Source: Cellvibrio fontiphilus_A (GTDB taxonomy: Bacteria; Pseudomonadota; Gammaproteobacteria; Pseudomonadales; Cellvibrionaceae). Taken from it: DNA of 64,000 nucleotides. The stretch spans positions 186,001-250,000 of the forward strand of contig NZ_JBHRTF010000004.1 of assembly GCF_042646205.1 (NCBI RefSeq), read 5' to 3'. The position numbers were made by a program, and so were the translations under genes. Positions 1 to 8,494 of the stretch are shown in pieces. Every line of letters begins with the position of its first letter. Position 1 is the first letter of the stretch. Under the pieces are notes generated by a model. The model was given only the letters and a program-made list of their open reading frames with translations. It was not told the DNA's origin and ran no database searches.

Positions 1-747
1 TTTCACGGCGGCGGTGGCGATATGGATTATATGGCGAGGGATGAATATTACGGTTTGCTTTCCAAGGCGGAGGCCGAAGGTTTTGTGGTGGTATTCCCCA
101 ATGGTTACAGCAAATTTAAATCCGGTAATTTTGCGACCTGGAATGCCGGCAGCTGCTGTGCCGATGCGCGCGATAAAAATATGAATGATGTCGAATTTGT
201 GCGAGAAATAATTAGCCGTGTGACGCGCGAATTGAACATCAATCGCCAAATGATTTTTGCAACCGGTATGTCAAACGGCGGCATGATGTCGTATCGCCTT
301 GCTTGCGAAATGGCGGATACCTTCGCCGCTATTGCAGCAGTGGCCGGCACCGATGGCACACTTAATTGCCAGCCGTCCAAGCCGATTTCTGTGTTGCACA
401 TTCACGCTAAAAACGATGATCGGGTATTGTTTACTGGCGGCGCCGGGAAAAAATTCCGCGATGAATCCAAAGTAACTGATTTTGTTTCGGTGCCGGATAC
501 CATCGCCAAGTGGGTGAAACTCAATCATTGCAGTTCAACACCGCAACCGGTATTCACAAAACCGGGAGCTTATTGTGAGCAGTATTCGCGGTGCCGCGCA
601 GGTGTAGCAGTGCAGTTGTGCGTGACCGATACTGGTGGGCACTCCTGGCCGGGCGGCACCAAACCCCGTGGCAGTGAGCCACCCTCAACAGCGATTTCAG
701 CAAATGATGTGATGTGGGATTTTTTTATCGCCACGAGTAAAAAATAA
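1..747 (+). CDS. Secreted CE1/PHB-depolymerase-like esterase (5' end outside window)
   Basis: The frame is open from base 1, so the true start lies upstream. The visible part begins with an HGGGG oxyanion-type loop, followed by the nucleophile elbow GMSNGG (Ser near codon 91), a candidate acid in HAKNDDRV and the base in GGHSWPGG. This is the layout of the LpqC/poly(3-hydroxybutyrate) depolymerase branch of alpha/beta hydrolases, which includes acetylxylan and feruloyl esterases of family CE1. Several Cys residues (SCC, YC..YSRC) suggest a disulfide-bonded exported protein. It is convergent with the CBM2 protein, with a shared terminator between them. Deacylation of plant polysaccharide is an inference from context; the exact substrate cannot be read. 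Confidence 0.85.
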   Translation, partial: FHGGGGDMDYMARDEYYGLLSKAEAEGFVVVFPNGYSKFKSGNFATWNAGSCCADARDKNMNDVEFVREIISRVTRELNINRQMIFATGMSNGGMMSYRLACEMADTFAAIAAVAGTDGTLNCQPSKPISVLHIHAKNDDRVLFTGGAGKKFRDESKVTDFVSVPDTIAKWVKLNHCSSTPQPVFTKPGAYCEQYSRCRAGVAVQLCVTDTGGHSWPGGTKPRGSEPPSTAISANDVMWDFFIATSKK

Positions 748-763
748 ATAAACCTTCTGTATA

Positions 764-797
764 AAAAACGGCGCAAGCTTTCACTTGCGCCGTTTTT
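764..797. terminator. Bidirectional intrinsic terminator
   Basis: A perfect 14-bp stem (764-777 with 784-797) has a 6-nt loop. A residues start one arm and T residues end the other, so it can serve both convergent genes. Confidence 0.85.
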
Positions 798-818
798 ATA
801 TCGGCCGAAGCAATATTT

Positions 819-3185
819 TTATTGATAGTACTTGTCGTACAGCGGCGCTGTGCCGGTCACACCTTCCACTAATTGCAAACGGTAATCGTGTTTGCGCGTG
901 CGCGTTTCTTCACCGTTGTACAGATGATCCACATTGCTGACCACTGCGACCACAACACCATTTTTGGGTGCTTTGGTAAGATCCAAACAAGCTTCACCAC
1001 TGGCAACAGGTTTGCTGTAAACCGCACTGCCATCTGCGGCGCGATAGGCCAATTGCACACGCATGTTTTGGCCAATGGGTTGGAAGTTCACACGCACTTT
1101 ATTGCCAGTAACTTTTAACGGAATCTGATTGGCGCCAGACCAACCCGGCAACGTGGTTGTGCTCGGCACCAGTGTTGTACCTTCTTGCGTGGTGGCTGAA
1201 TAAAACGTTAAACGATGCGCGCCCGGATCTTGCAAAATGCCGCCATCGATTCGCTCGGCATTAATTGTTCTGCCCCAGTTATTATTAATCGGTACTTTAA
1301 AGGCGTTAGACCAGGGGCCGAAATCCACCATCGCCTGACGCGCGCGGAACTCCATAATCATGCGCTGCACTTGCTCCTCGCCTACACCGGCAGAGAGTGA
1401 ACGCAGAATATGGTTGTGCGGCCCTTTGGCCCAAATCCAGGCATTCGCACCTTTGGAAACATGCACACCGAGGAAGTGCGGGAAGGCGGCGTTATATTGG
1501 TTGCCGCCTAGGTATTCGCGCCAGGTGGAAATTTGTTGGCCATTCACACGGCGATCAACACCCTCTGCATTCGGGCCACCAAAAGTGCCGTCTTGTAACC
1601 AGCCGCTGTAATTTTCGATGGGCATGTGCGGTGCGAGGAATGAGGTTGCATCCAAAAATCCGACGCCATAATTGCCGGTGCGCGAGGCTTCCAAATTCAT
1701 CTGCAACCAGGTGTTGCCACCCTCGTTAAACCAGGCCGCTTTGTTACCGCGGGTCGCCATAATAGTGTGAATAAATTCGTGCGTAATGCCGCCGCGTTCG
1801 CTTGGCGTGACAACAGGGTAGTAAGACAACAGCACCATCGGATAACCATTAATACCACTTTGCCAACCGCCGCGTTCGGTGTTGGAGGCGCTGTCAGTGC
1901 ACAGGCCGGAACCATAGAGGTAGATATTGCTGAAGTAGCCTTCCTGCTGCAGTTTATCCACCGGCCAACCCATCACATTGTGGATGTAGTCGGCATCTTC
2001 ATTCAGGTTGGTGAGCACGCGATCTATATCTGCATCGGTAATCGATGGATTGCGGTTGTGTCCCCAAATAAACGCAAAACGCCCTTTGGTTTTTACCCCG
2101 GCGATGGTGCTTGCAGGGCAACCGTTATAGACCTTGAATTTGCTGGTATCCACTTGGCCAAAGTCGGTGCGGAAATCGTAATTTAAATCCGGCTCGTATT
2201 TCGGCCAGTCGTAAGCGCTGCACTGCGCCACACTTGGCGCGCTGCTACTGGAGTTACTGCTGGATGATGCAATTGCACCCGCGGCAGTGCCTGCAACGCG
2301 CCATTCCAAAATACCGGTGGATTGTTGTGTGTTTAGCATAGAAACGCGCAGGCGATTAGTCACAACACCGTTCAACGCCACAGTATTAAATGCATTTTTA
2401 GCCAGCGGCACATTACCCGCATTCACCCAGCCGCTGCCGTTCCAATATTCGAGATAAGCGCGCGTGGGTGTTAATACACCGCCGTTGTCATCAAACCAAT
2501 AAATTTGTGTTGAACTTAAGGCGTAGTGTTGCGGCCAATCGTACTGCACCCATTGAATGGAATTAGGGTTATTCCAATTGCCATAGGCACCGGCAGATTT
2601 GTCATTGGAGTTAGCGGGGTTGCTGTTATCGTTTACCGCGCGCAGGGTTTCCCAGGGCGATACATAAGACGTAGTTGCTGTCGCCAATCCAGCGATATTG
2701 ACGCTGTTGGTAACGGACGCCGTTGATGAGCGGGCCGCGCTCGCGACTATGCTGGAATTGATGCTGGAGGAGCTGCTGGCGCTGGAGTTCGCCGCCGCAC
2801 CACAGGGTGCACCGGAGATAGTTGGCCTTTCCGGCGCGCCGCCGTTGGTGACACCCTGCAGGCCAAACTCGGCCGACTGACCGGGCTGCAAACTGCCGTT
2901 CCAGCCGAGATTGGTTGCGCTGTAATTGCGGCTGCCTGCGCTGCTGAGCTGCGCGTTCCAGGCATTAGTGACTGTGTTGTTACCGTAGGCCCAATTGACT
3001 TGCCAGCCGTTAATCGCCGCGGCGCCATCGTTAGTGACGCGGATAGTCGCGGTAAAACCGCTGCCCCAGGCATTAGTGATTGTGTAGCTACAACTCGCCG
3101 ATGCTGCCGTGCCCCAGGTTGCGGTCATTAACCCCAACCCGAGCACAGCCATTAGGCGATGGCTCTTTGCTTTGTGAAGACGCAT
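819..3185 (-). CDS. Secreted CBM2 protein with putative zinc metallopeptidase domain (DUF6055-like)
   Basis: The start at 3185 is chosen because GGAGGA lies 7-8 bases upstream; an in-frame ATG at 3200 lacks a site. The product is about 788 residues: a signal peptide (about 1-31), a CBM2 cellulose-binding module (about 32-130, bracketed by the Cys pair typical of CBM2), a Ser-rich linker, a beta-rich discoidin-like module (about 165-300), a second Ser linker, and a large C-terminal domain. That last domain carries HEFIH (about 469-473) and a downstream FNEGG Glu (about 488), a gluzincin-like zinc site. The layout recalls the DUF6055 proteins of cellulolytic bacteria. Cellulose or cell-wall anchoring is inferred from CBM2; protease activity is inferred from the motif only. 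Confidence 0.85.
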   Translation of the reverse strand: MRLHKAKSHRLMAVLGLGLMTATWGTAASASCSYTITNAWGSGFTATIRVTNDGAAAINGWQVNWAYGNNTVTNAWNAQLSSAGSRNYSATNLGWNGSLQPGQSAEFGLQGVTNGGAPERPTISGAPCGAAANSSASSSSSINSSIVASAARSSTASVTNSVNIAGLATATTSYVSPWETLRAVNDNSNPANSNDKSAGAYGNWNNPNSIQWVQYDWPQHYALSSTQIYWFDDNGGVLTPTRAYLEYWNGSGWVNAGNVPLAKNAFNTVALNGVVTNRLRVSMLNTQQSTGILEWRVAGTAAGAIASSSSNSSSSAPSVAQCSAYDWPKYEPDLNYDFRTDFGQVDTSKFKVYNGCPASTIAGVKTKGRFAFIWGHNRNPSITDADIDRVLTNLNEDADYIHNVMGWPVDKLQQEGYFSNIYLYGSGLCTDSASNTERGGWQSGINGYPMVLLSYYPVVTPSERGGITHEFIHTIMATRGNKAAWFNEGGNTWLQMNLEASRTGNYGVGFLDATSFLAPHMPIENYSGWLQDGTFGGPNAEGVDRRVNGQQISTWREYLGGNQYNAAFPHFLGVHVSKGANAWIWAKGPHNHILRSLSAGVGEEQVQRMIMEFRARQAMVDFGPWSNAFKVPINNNWGRTINAERIDGGILQDPGAHRLTFYSATTQEGTTLVPSTTTLPGWSGANQIPLKVTGNKVRVNFQPIGQNMRVQLAYRAADGSAVYSKPVASGEACLDLTKAPKNGVVVAVVSNVDHLYNGEETRTRKHDYRLQLVEGVTGTAPLYDKYYQ

Positions 3186-3200
3186 AAGAAATTCCTCCAT

Positions 3201-3610
3201 GCAGATGAATATTGGTTACAACAGGGATGGCGCCACCAGCCGGGTTTTGTTCGGTTAGCGCCGTGACGGTAGTTGACCGTTGCTACTGCTTATTGCCATT
3301 CATCGAGCGGATGTAGAGGGTTGAATGCATCTGTCTCTTTTTTATTTTTATAAAATTATTTTTATATTTGAATCGGTTGCCGCTTGGCATACTAGGGATC
3401 GAGCAAACCTGTATACAAGTGATTTTGGCTGGAATAGCGATAACAATTGTTAAAATCAGATGAAATACCGGGGGCAGAGTGATCTACTTGGTATTTATGT
3501 TGGAGCGAGCTAAATCAATCAGCGGTGATTGTTTTTTTTGGGGCGTAATGGTTGTTGTAAACGCGCCAAACAGTTTGGAAGAATATATTTTCTGGATTAA
3601 AAAATGAGTA
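3201..3610. other. Divergent intergenic region, 410 bp
   Basis: This AT-rich spacer lies between the divergent CBM2-protein and beta-lactamase genes and must hold both promoters. It contains a perfect 12-bp palindrome TAACAATTGTTA at 3441-3452, a possible operator. I see no gene or convincing sigma-70 promoter pair. Confidence 0.5.
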
Positions 3611-4459
3611 ATGGAGAAATCATCAGTGAAAATAAAAATTGTTGTTGCCTTGGTGCTATTAATGCCTTTGCTCAGTGCGGCGGAGGTTTGCAAAAGTGCC
3701 AAGCCTATTGATACAACCCCCTACCGCGCCGACATTGGCACCCGACAAGTAACTTTTTTGGTGTTGGATTACCGCAGCAACGAATGCCGCTATATCAATA
3801 AAGCGGGCCTGACTGAGCGCCACGGGCCTTATTCCACCTTTAAAATTCCGCACAGCTTAATTGCGCTGGAAACCGGCGCGGTGAAATCGGTTGATGAACG
3901 TGTTGAGTGGGATCCAGAAAAATACCCAGCCAAAAATTTCTGGCCAGAAACCTGGAAACAATCCCACACACTGGCATCGGCTTTTAAACATTCAGCCGTG
4001 TGGTACTACAAAACCCTGGTCCCGCGTATAAAACCCGCCGACTATAAAAAATGGTTGGCAAGATTTCATTACGGCAACCAAACATTTACCCCGGGCAGCA
4101 ATGAATTTTGGCTCAATAATCAATTAACAATTTCCCCGCAAGAACAAGTCAACTTTATCGCCTGTTTGCTTAAAAACGGCTGCGGTATCAGCGCCAATAA
4201 TGTTGCGCTATTTGAAACCATTGCCTTGCAAGAGACACACAACAATTTATCGCTCTACGCCAAAACTGGCGCCGGTTCTATCGACCCCAATAATAACGAT
4301 GGTGCATTTAATGGCTGGTATGTAGGTTATGTTAAAGATAACAAAGGAAAATCGGTCGCGGCCTTTGCGCTGTATATGGAGGCAGAAAATTTTGCGGCGC
4401 TGAAGGATTATCGCAAAGCGCTATCGCTGCAGTTGCTGGGGGATTTGGGGTTGTGGTGA
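3611..4459 (+). CDS. Class D (OXA-type) beta-lactamase
   Basis: This is a serine beta-lactamase of the penicillin-recognising fold, exported to the periplasm (hydrophobic signal ending near LLSAAEVC). Counted from the ATG at 3611, the class D motifs are all present: STFK at 75-78 (acylating Ser75, Lys78 to be carbamylated), SAV at 128-130, YGN at 154-156, KTG at 218-220 and WYVG at 236-239. A GTG at 3626 has GGAG 9 bases before it and may be the true start; it gives a more compact signal peptide. The gene stands alone with no integron or IS nearby, which suggests a resident chromosomal enzyme. BlaR-type sensor domains are absent, so an enzyme is more likely than a receptor. Confidence 0.93.
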   Translation: MEKSSVKIKIVVALVLLMPLLSAAEVCKSAKPIDTTPYRADIGTRQVTFLVLDYRSNECRYINKAGLTERHGPYSTFKIPHSLIALETGAVKSVDERVEWDPEKYPAKNFWPETWKQSHTLASAFKHSAVWYYKTLVPRIKPADYKKWLARFHYGNQTFTPGSNEFWLNNQLTISPQEQVNFIACLLKNGCGISANNVALFETIALQETHNNLSLYAKTGAGSIDPNNNDGAFNGWYVGYVKDNKGKSVAAFALYMEAENFAALKDYRKALSLQLLGDLGLW

Positions 4460-4482
4460 GCGGCTTTTTAAGCGTGTAGTGG

Positions 4483-5709
4483 CTATACACGCTTAAAAAT
4501 CAGTGACGTATTCACCCCGCCAAACGCAAAGTTGTTGCTCATAAAATACTGCGTTTTTATTTCTCGTACTTCATGGCGGATGTAATCCAATTGGCCGCAG
4601 TTCTCGTCGATCTCGTCCAGGTTCAGGTTGGGGGAGAACCAGTTTTCGTTCATCATTTCTATGCCGAGCCATGCCTCCAGCGAGCCGCAGGCGCCGAGGC
4701 TGTGGCCGATATAACTTTTTAAGCTGCTGAATGGAATATTGCTACCCATAATTTCCTGAGTGGCGAGTGATTCGGCAATGTCGCCGTGAACTGTGGCGGT
4801 GCCGTGACCGGAGATGTAACCAATTTGTTCGGGATTTAATTGTGCGTCACGCAAACTGTTTTGCATGACTTTTGCCATGGTGGCTTGGTTAGGGCGCACT
4901 AAATGACTGCCGTCGCAATTGGTAGCGAAGCCGACAATTTCTGCCAGGATATTTGCGCCGCGTGCGATGGCGTGATCCCAGTCTTCCAAAATTAAGGTGC
5001 ATGCACCTTCGCCCAATACCAAACCATCGCGTTGCGGATCAAAAGCGCGCGGCGATAATTCCGGCGTGGCATTTTTTAAACTCGCGGAATAAACCGTATC
5101 AAACACTGCGGCTTGGGTGGGGCAGAGTTCTTCAGCGCCGCCGGCAATCATAATGGTTTGTTGGCCGCTGCGAATCGCTTCATAGGCAAAACCAATACCC
5201 TGGCTGCCGGCGGTGCAGGCGCTGTTGGTGGTGTACATGCGTCCGCTGGTGCCAAAGAGTACGCTGATGTTTACTGCGGCGGAGTGGCTCATCATGCGCA
5301 GGTAGGTAGTGCCATTTAATTTCGCCATGGATTTATGTTCAAGCAGGCTAAAAAATTCCATCGCCGCTTCACTGCTGCCGGTTGCTGAACCGTAGGCGAC
5401 GCCGGTGGCATCGCTGCTGATAATCGGGTCTTTAAATAAGCCGGCGTTAATTAGCGCTTGTTCCGTTGCCGCCACCGCCATTTGTGCCACACGCCCCATG
5501 CCGCGCTTTTTTTTCAGGGTGTAGTGCGCGGGCATGACAAAATCATCAACGGGTGATGCGAGGCGAGTTTGCAGCTCTGGGTATTGATCCCACTCGTGCA
5601 TGTAACGCACACGATTTTTTAATTGCAAAATATTTTCACGAATGGTTTTCCACTCGTGACCCAAAGCCGAAATTGCACCGGCACCGGTAATGGCAACACG
5701 TTTTGTCAC
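4483..5709 (-). CDS. Beta-ketoacyl-ACP synthase, FabF type (aryl-polyene pathway-like)
   Basis: This 408-residue condensing enzyme has the Cys-His-His triad: Cys165 in SACTAGS, His302 in GHGTAT and His336 in IGHSLGA. It elongates acyl-ACP by decarboxylative condensation. The GTG start overlaps the stop of the upstream dehydratase (GTGA), so translation is coupled. It is the last gene of a minus-strand run containing an ApeP-like dehydratase, an acyltransferase, GT2 and an ApeI-like dehydratase, which points to a specialised acyl chain such as an aryl polyene rather than housekeeping fatty acid synthesis. No ACP, ketoreductase or acyl-ACP ligase is encoded beside it. Confidence 0.9.
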   Translation of the reverse strand: MTKRVAITGAGAISALGHEWKTIRENILQLKNRVRYMHEWDQYPELQTRLASPVDDFVMPAHYTLKKKRGMGRVAQMAVAATEQALINAGLFKDPIISSDATGVAYGSATGSSEAAMEFFSLLEHKSMAKLNGTTYLRMMSHSAAVNISVLFGTSGRMYTTNSACTAGSQGIGFAYEAIRSGQQTIMIAGGAEELCPTQAAVFDTVYSASLKNATPELSPRAFDPQRDGLVLGEGACTLILEDWDHAIARGANILAEIVGFATNCDGSHLVRPNQATMAKVMQNSLRDAQLNPEQIGYISGHGTATVHGDIAESLATQEIMGSNIPFSSLKSYIGHSLGACGSLEAWLGIEMMNENWFSPNLNLDEIDENCGQLDYIRHEVREIKTQYFMSNNFAFGGVNTSLIFKRV

Positions 5710-6197
5710 GCGTCGGCTCCTGTTGCTAATGTATTGGGTTGTGCATCTTCCTGCAGCGGTTTGCGAAACACGGATAATTTGGCCGAGGCGCAGCGGCTGT
5801 TGTCGCGCAGATTGAAAATGTCACATTGAAAATTGGCGAGGCTGTCGCCAACCACGGCGATTTCTGTACAGCGCACTTGCAGCTGATCGCCTTCCTGAAA
5901 ATAGGGAACAAATGCTTCGTATTTACGTGTGCCTAATAACAAACCTAAATGCGGCGCGACTGTGCCCTGCTCCAATTGGTAGCCGGCAATTAATGCAGCG
6001 GTTTGCCCCATGTACTCCACGCCTATCCAGCTGGGCACACCTTTGCCCTGAATAAAAAATGATGAATCTTTGGTGATATCAATTTCCGTGCAAGAAACGT
6101 TATTCCCTAATTCAGTCACACGGTGAATGAGCAGCATGGGCTCACGGTGTGGAATTAATTCATAAATGCGCGGCTCGATGTGGCAGGCTTCTGTCAT
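5706..6197 (-). CDS. Hotdog-fold 3-hydroxyacyl-ACP dehydratase, ApeP-like
   Basis: The product is a 163-residue hotdog-fold protein. The N-terminal LIPHREPMLLI segment and the GVEYMGQTAA helix match the ApeP-type dehydratases of aryl-polyene and xanthomonadin clusters, which dehydrate 3-hydroxyacyl-ACP during polyene chain growth. The stop overlaps the ketosynthase GTG start, and the start lies 7 bases after the acyltransferase stop, so it belongs to the same operon. The role is inferred from family and neighbours. Confidence 0.82.
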   Translation of the reverse strand: MTEACHIEPRIYELIPHREPMLLIHRVTELGNNVSCTEIDITKDSSFFIQGKGVPSWIGVEYMGQTAALIAGYQLEQGTVAPHLGLLLGTRKYEAFVPYFQEGDQLQVRCTEIAVVGDSLANFQCDIFNLRDNSRCASAKLSVFRKPLQEDAQPNTLATGADA

Positions 6198-6204
6198 TGT
6201 TTAC

Positions 6205-7209
6205 TCAGTCTTGTGCCGTCAGCTTGTGGGCTGATTCGTTTGCTGCCCGGCTGCTGCTCCAGTAGGGATAAAAATTAAACCATTGTAATGGCGCGCGCGC
6301 CGCCTGCTGTTCAAGGGCGCTGGCATATTGCTGGGCATAGGCTTGCAATTGTGCGCCACCGTCTTTGCGTGGCAGTGTGACTTGCTGCGCAAAGGGGACT
6401 AATTCAAAATAAATTTTCTGTGCCTTGCGATAGGAAAACATCAGTTGCACTTCGCATTGCAACACCTTGGCGAGCATATAAGGGCCAATAGGAAATTGCG
6501 CCGGGCGACCGAGGAAATCCACCGTCACGGTGCGCGCTTCACCGCTTAAAGGAATGCGATCTCCGGCGATAAATAACCATTCGCCCTGTTCGATTTTAGC
6601 TTTGAGTTGCAGGATCAGCGGAATATCCAATTCATTGACTTGATAAATGTGAATGCGCGATTCCGGATTAATTTTTTGCATGGCCGCCACAAAATTAGCG
6701 GAGTGCTGATCGTAAACCAGAGCGTTAATACGGCGCGCTTTGTAGCGCTGCACAAACCCGCGACAGTATTCCAGGTTGCCCAAATGCGAACCGATAATTA
6801 ATTGGCCGGTGGTTTTTGCCATAAATTCGGCAAGTAATGGCTCCTGGGCGATTTCAAAATCCTGTTCGCGAATCGGCGTACTCCAGGCGAGCAGTTTGTC
6901 CAGAATACATTGCCCAAATGAATACATATGGCGAAACACATCGCGGTAGCCGGGTAATTTCCCCTGCCAGTAATCGGGATATTTAGCGGCATGGGTTTGT
7001 AAAAACTCGAGAGAAGCCTGACGTGCCCGGCGATTAAACATAAAAAAATAAATCATCACCGGATAGAGCAGGGCATTGAAAAAGCGGCGACCAAATACGC
7101 GCTGTAACCATAGCATAAATAGAATGCCACGAATGGTGCCTGACTCCTGTAGGTTGGACCAATGGGCTTGTTGCCCGGTGGCGTTATGGGGCGCGTGTTT
7201 GAGTTCCAT
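6205..7209 (-). CDS. LpxL/LpxM-like lysophospholipid acyltransferase family protein
   Basis: The start at 7209 forms a TAATG overlap with the GT2 stop and has GAGG 6 bases upstream, so it is preferred to the in-frame ATG at 7233. The product has 334 residues, one N-terminal hydrophobic segment and a GSHLGNLE box that supplies the HX4D/E catalytic motif of the lipid A lauroyl transferase family. Such proteins occur in aryl-polyene clusters, where they are thought to attach the polyene acyl chain to a lipid head group. It acts at the inner membrane. A real lipid A acyltransferase is a less likely alternative given the neighbours. Confidence 0.87.
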   Translation of the reverse strand: MELKHAPHNATGQQAHWSNLQESGTIRGILFMLWLQRVFGRRFFNALLYPVMIYFFMFNRRARQASLEFLQTHAAKYPDYWQGKLPGYRDVFRHMYSFGQCILDKLLAWSTPIREQDFEIAQEPLLAEFMAKTTGQLIIGSHLGNLEYCRGFVQRYKARRINALVYDQHSANFVAAMQKINPESRIHIYQVNELDIPLILQLKAKIEQGEWLFIAGDRIPLSGEARTVTVDFLGRPAQFPIGPYMLAKVLQCEVQLMFSYRKAQKIYFELVPFAQQVTLPRKDGGAQLQAYAQQYASALEQQAARAPLQWFNFYPYWSSSRAANESAHKLTAQD

Positions 7210-7946
7210 TATTTGCCTCGCACGCGCTGCCATAACAGCAGCGGCAAACGCACTAACATGCCAAGCATTAAACGGCTGTGTAATTTGATCAGCAGCAAGT
7301 TATCGCGCAGGTAATTAAAGTGCGACACACTCTGTTCGGGGTAAATCACCTTGGTATTGATAAAAATCAACGGTGTATTTAGCCACACCGCTTTCACCAG
7401 CAACTCGGTATCAAAATCCATGCGGTTGCCGACAAAATAATGATCAAAGACGTTTTCAATTTGTGTTAAGGGGTAAATGCGAAAACCGCACAAGCCATCT
7501 TTAATGCGCAGCGATAAGGTTTCCAGTGCGACCCAAAAGTCGGTGACCTTGCGACCGTAGACACGCGCTTTGGGGGCTGAGGTATCAAACACCGGTTTGC
7601 CACAAATAATCGCGTCCGGGTGCTGCTGTGCAAGGCGCAAAAACGCTTCGACATCGGCAACATTGTGTTGGCCGTCAGCATCGATTTGTAAGGCGTGAGT
7701 AAAGCCCAGGTTGCGCGCAAATACGGCGCCGGCTTTGACGGCGCCGCCCTTGCCGCGATTGCGTTGCAGCGTAAAAAAATAGGTGTTTGGATACTGCGCC
7801 AGTGCGCTAGCCACCTGCGTGCGACTGCTCTCATGGCTGCCATCATCGACCACAATCAGCGGCAGACCGGTTGCCACCAGTTGCGGTAAAAACGCAACAA
7901 ATTGGCGCTCATGGTTGTAGTGTGGAATCAATAAACAACAATTCAT
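7209..7946 (-). CDS. Family 2 glycosyltransferase (dolichyl-phosphate-mannose synthase-like)
   Basis: This 245-residue GT-A protein has the nucleotide-sugar motifs VVDDGS near residue 36 and DADGQH near residue 93, plus a C-terminal hydrophobic stretch that may sit on the membrane. The stop overlaps the acyltransferase start by one base (TAATG). In related aryl-polyene clusters GT2 and acyltransferase genes are adjacent or fused and build the lipid anchor. The sugar and acceptor are unknown. Confidence 0.87.
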   Translation of the reverse strand: MNCCLLIPHYNHERQFVAFLPQLVATGLPLIVVDDGSHESSRTQVASALAQYPNTYFFTLQRNRGKGGAVKAGAVFARNLGFTHALQIDADGQHNVADVEAFLRLAQQHPDAIICGKPVFDTSAPKARVYGRKVTDFWVALETLSLRIKDGLCGFRIYPLTQIENVFDHYFVGNRMDFDTELLVKAVWLNTPLIFINTKVIYPEQSVSHFNYLRDNLLLIKLHSRLMLGMLVRLPLLLWQRVRGK

Positions 7947-7988
7947 AGCAGGTTACTGTTCATGGCCTAGATGACTGTTCAGCGCGCA

Positions 7989-8402
7989 TTACTGCGCTGG
8001 AGTGAGCAAGCGGTGAAAGATCAGCTTGCCTTCGGAATACATAATATCGCCCTGGCTGTAGCGAAATTTAATGGCGCTGTGAGCGTCAGTCTCACTGTAG
8101 TCGAGTGTTAATTGCAATTGTTGCTGCGGCAGTATCACTTGCTGGAATTTTAAATTGTCGATGCGAATAAATTCATCGCCCACAGCAAACAGGAATTTTG
8201 CCAACTCTCCCGCCCAATGTGTTTGCACCACGCCGGCGACTACCGGTTGCTGCGGGAAGTGGCCGGTGAGCCAAGTGATTTGAGGGGCTATATAGAGATC
8301 CAGTACGCACTGGTGTTGCTGTGTTGTTATGCCATCAAAACGCGGCCATTCAGCGGTAGCAAAATGGGTGTGCAGTGTGGTGAGAATAGTGGTATCGCTC
8401 AT
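7989..8402 (-). CDS. Hotdog-fold dehydratase/thioesterase, ApeI-like
   Basis: This 137-residue hotdog protein carries the segment HFPQQPVVAGVVQTHWA, the FPxxPVxxGVxQxxW signature of ApeI/FabA-FabZ type dehydratases. One Ala replaces the usual Pro before GV. It would dehydrate 3-hydroxyacyl-ACP alongside the ApeP-like protein encoded about 1.8 kb downstream. The gap to the upstream membrane-protein gene is 92 bp. In many related clusters an acyl-ACP ligase lies between these two genes; here it is missing. Confidence 0.8.
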   Translation of the reverse strand: MSDTTILTTLHTHFATAEWPRFDGITTQQHQCVLDLYIAPQITWLTGHFPQQPVVAGVVQTHWAGELAKFLFAVGDEFIRIDNLKFQQVILPQQQLQLTLDYSETDAHSAIKFRYSQGDIMYSEGKLIFHRLLTPAQ

Positions 8403-8494
8403 TGGTTATTATCGGCCGTGTTGCGGGCGGGAAAGGTTAAAGGCGGATCGGGCGCCATGATACTCCAGCCCAAGCGCCAACCCAAACCCGGGCG

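Noticed and set aside
1767..2186. A 139-codon plus-strand frame inside the CBM2 protein gene
   Set aside because: It is a shadow of the well-supported minus-strand gene with its zinc motif.
4483..6197. Housekeeping fatty acid synthesis genes
   Set aside because: The ketosynthase and dehydratase look like FabF and FabZ relatives, but no fabG, fabD or acpP is near and the GT2/acyltransferase neighbours point to a specialised pathway.
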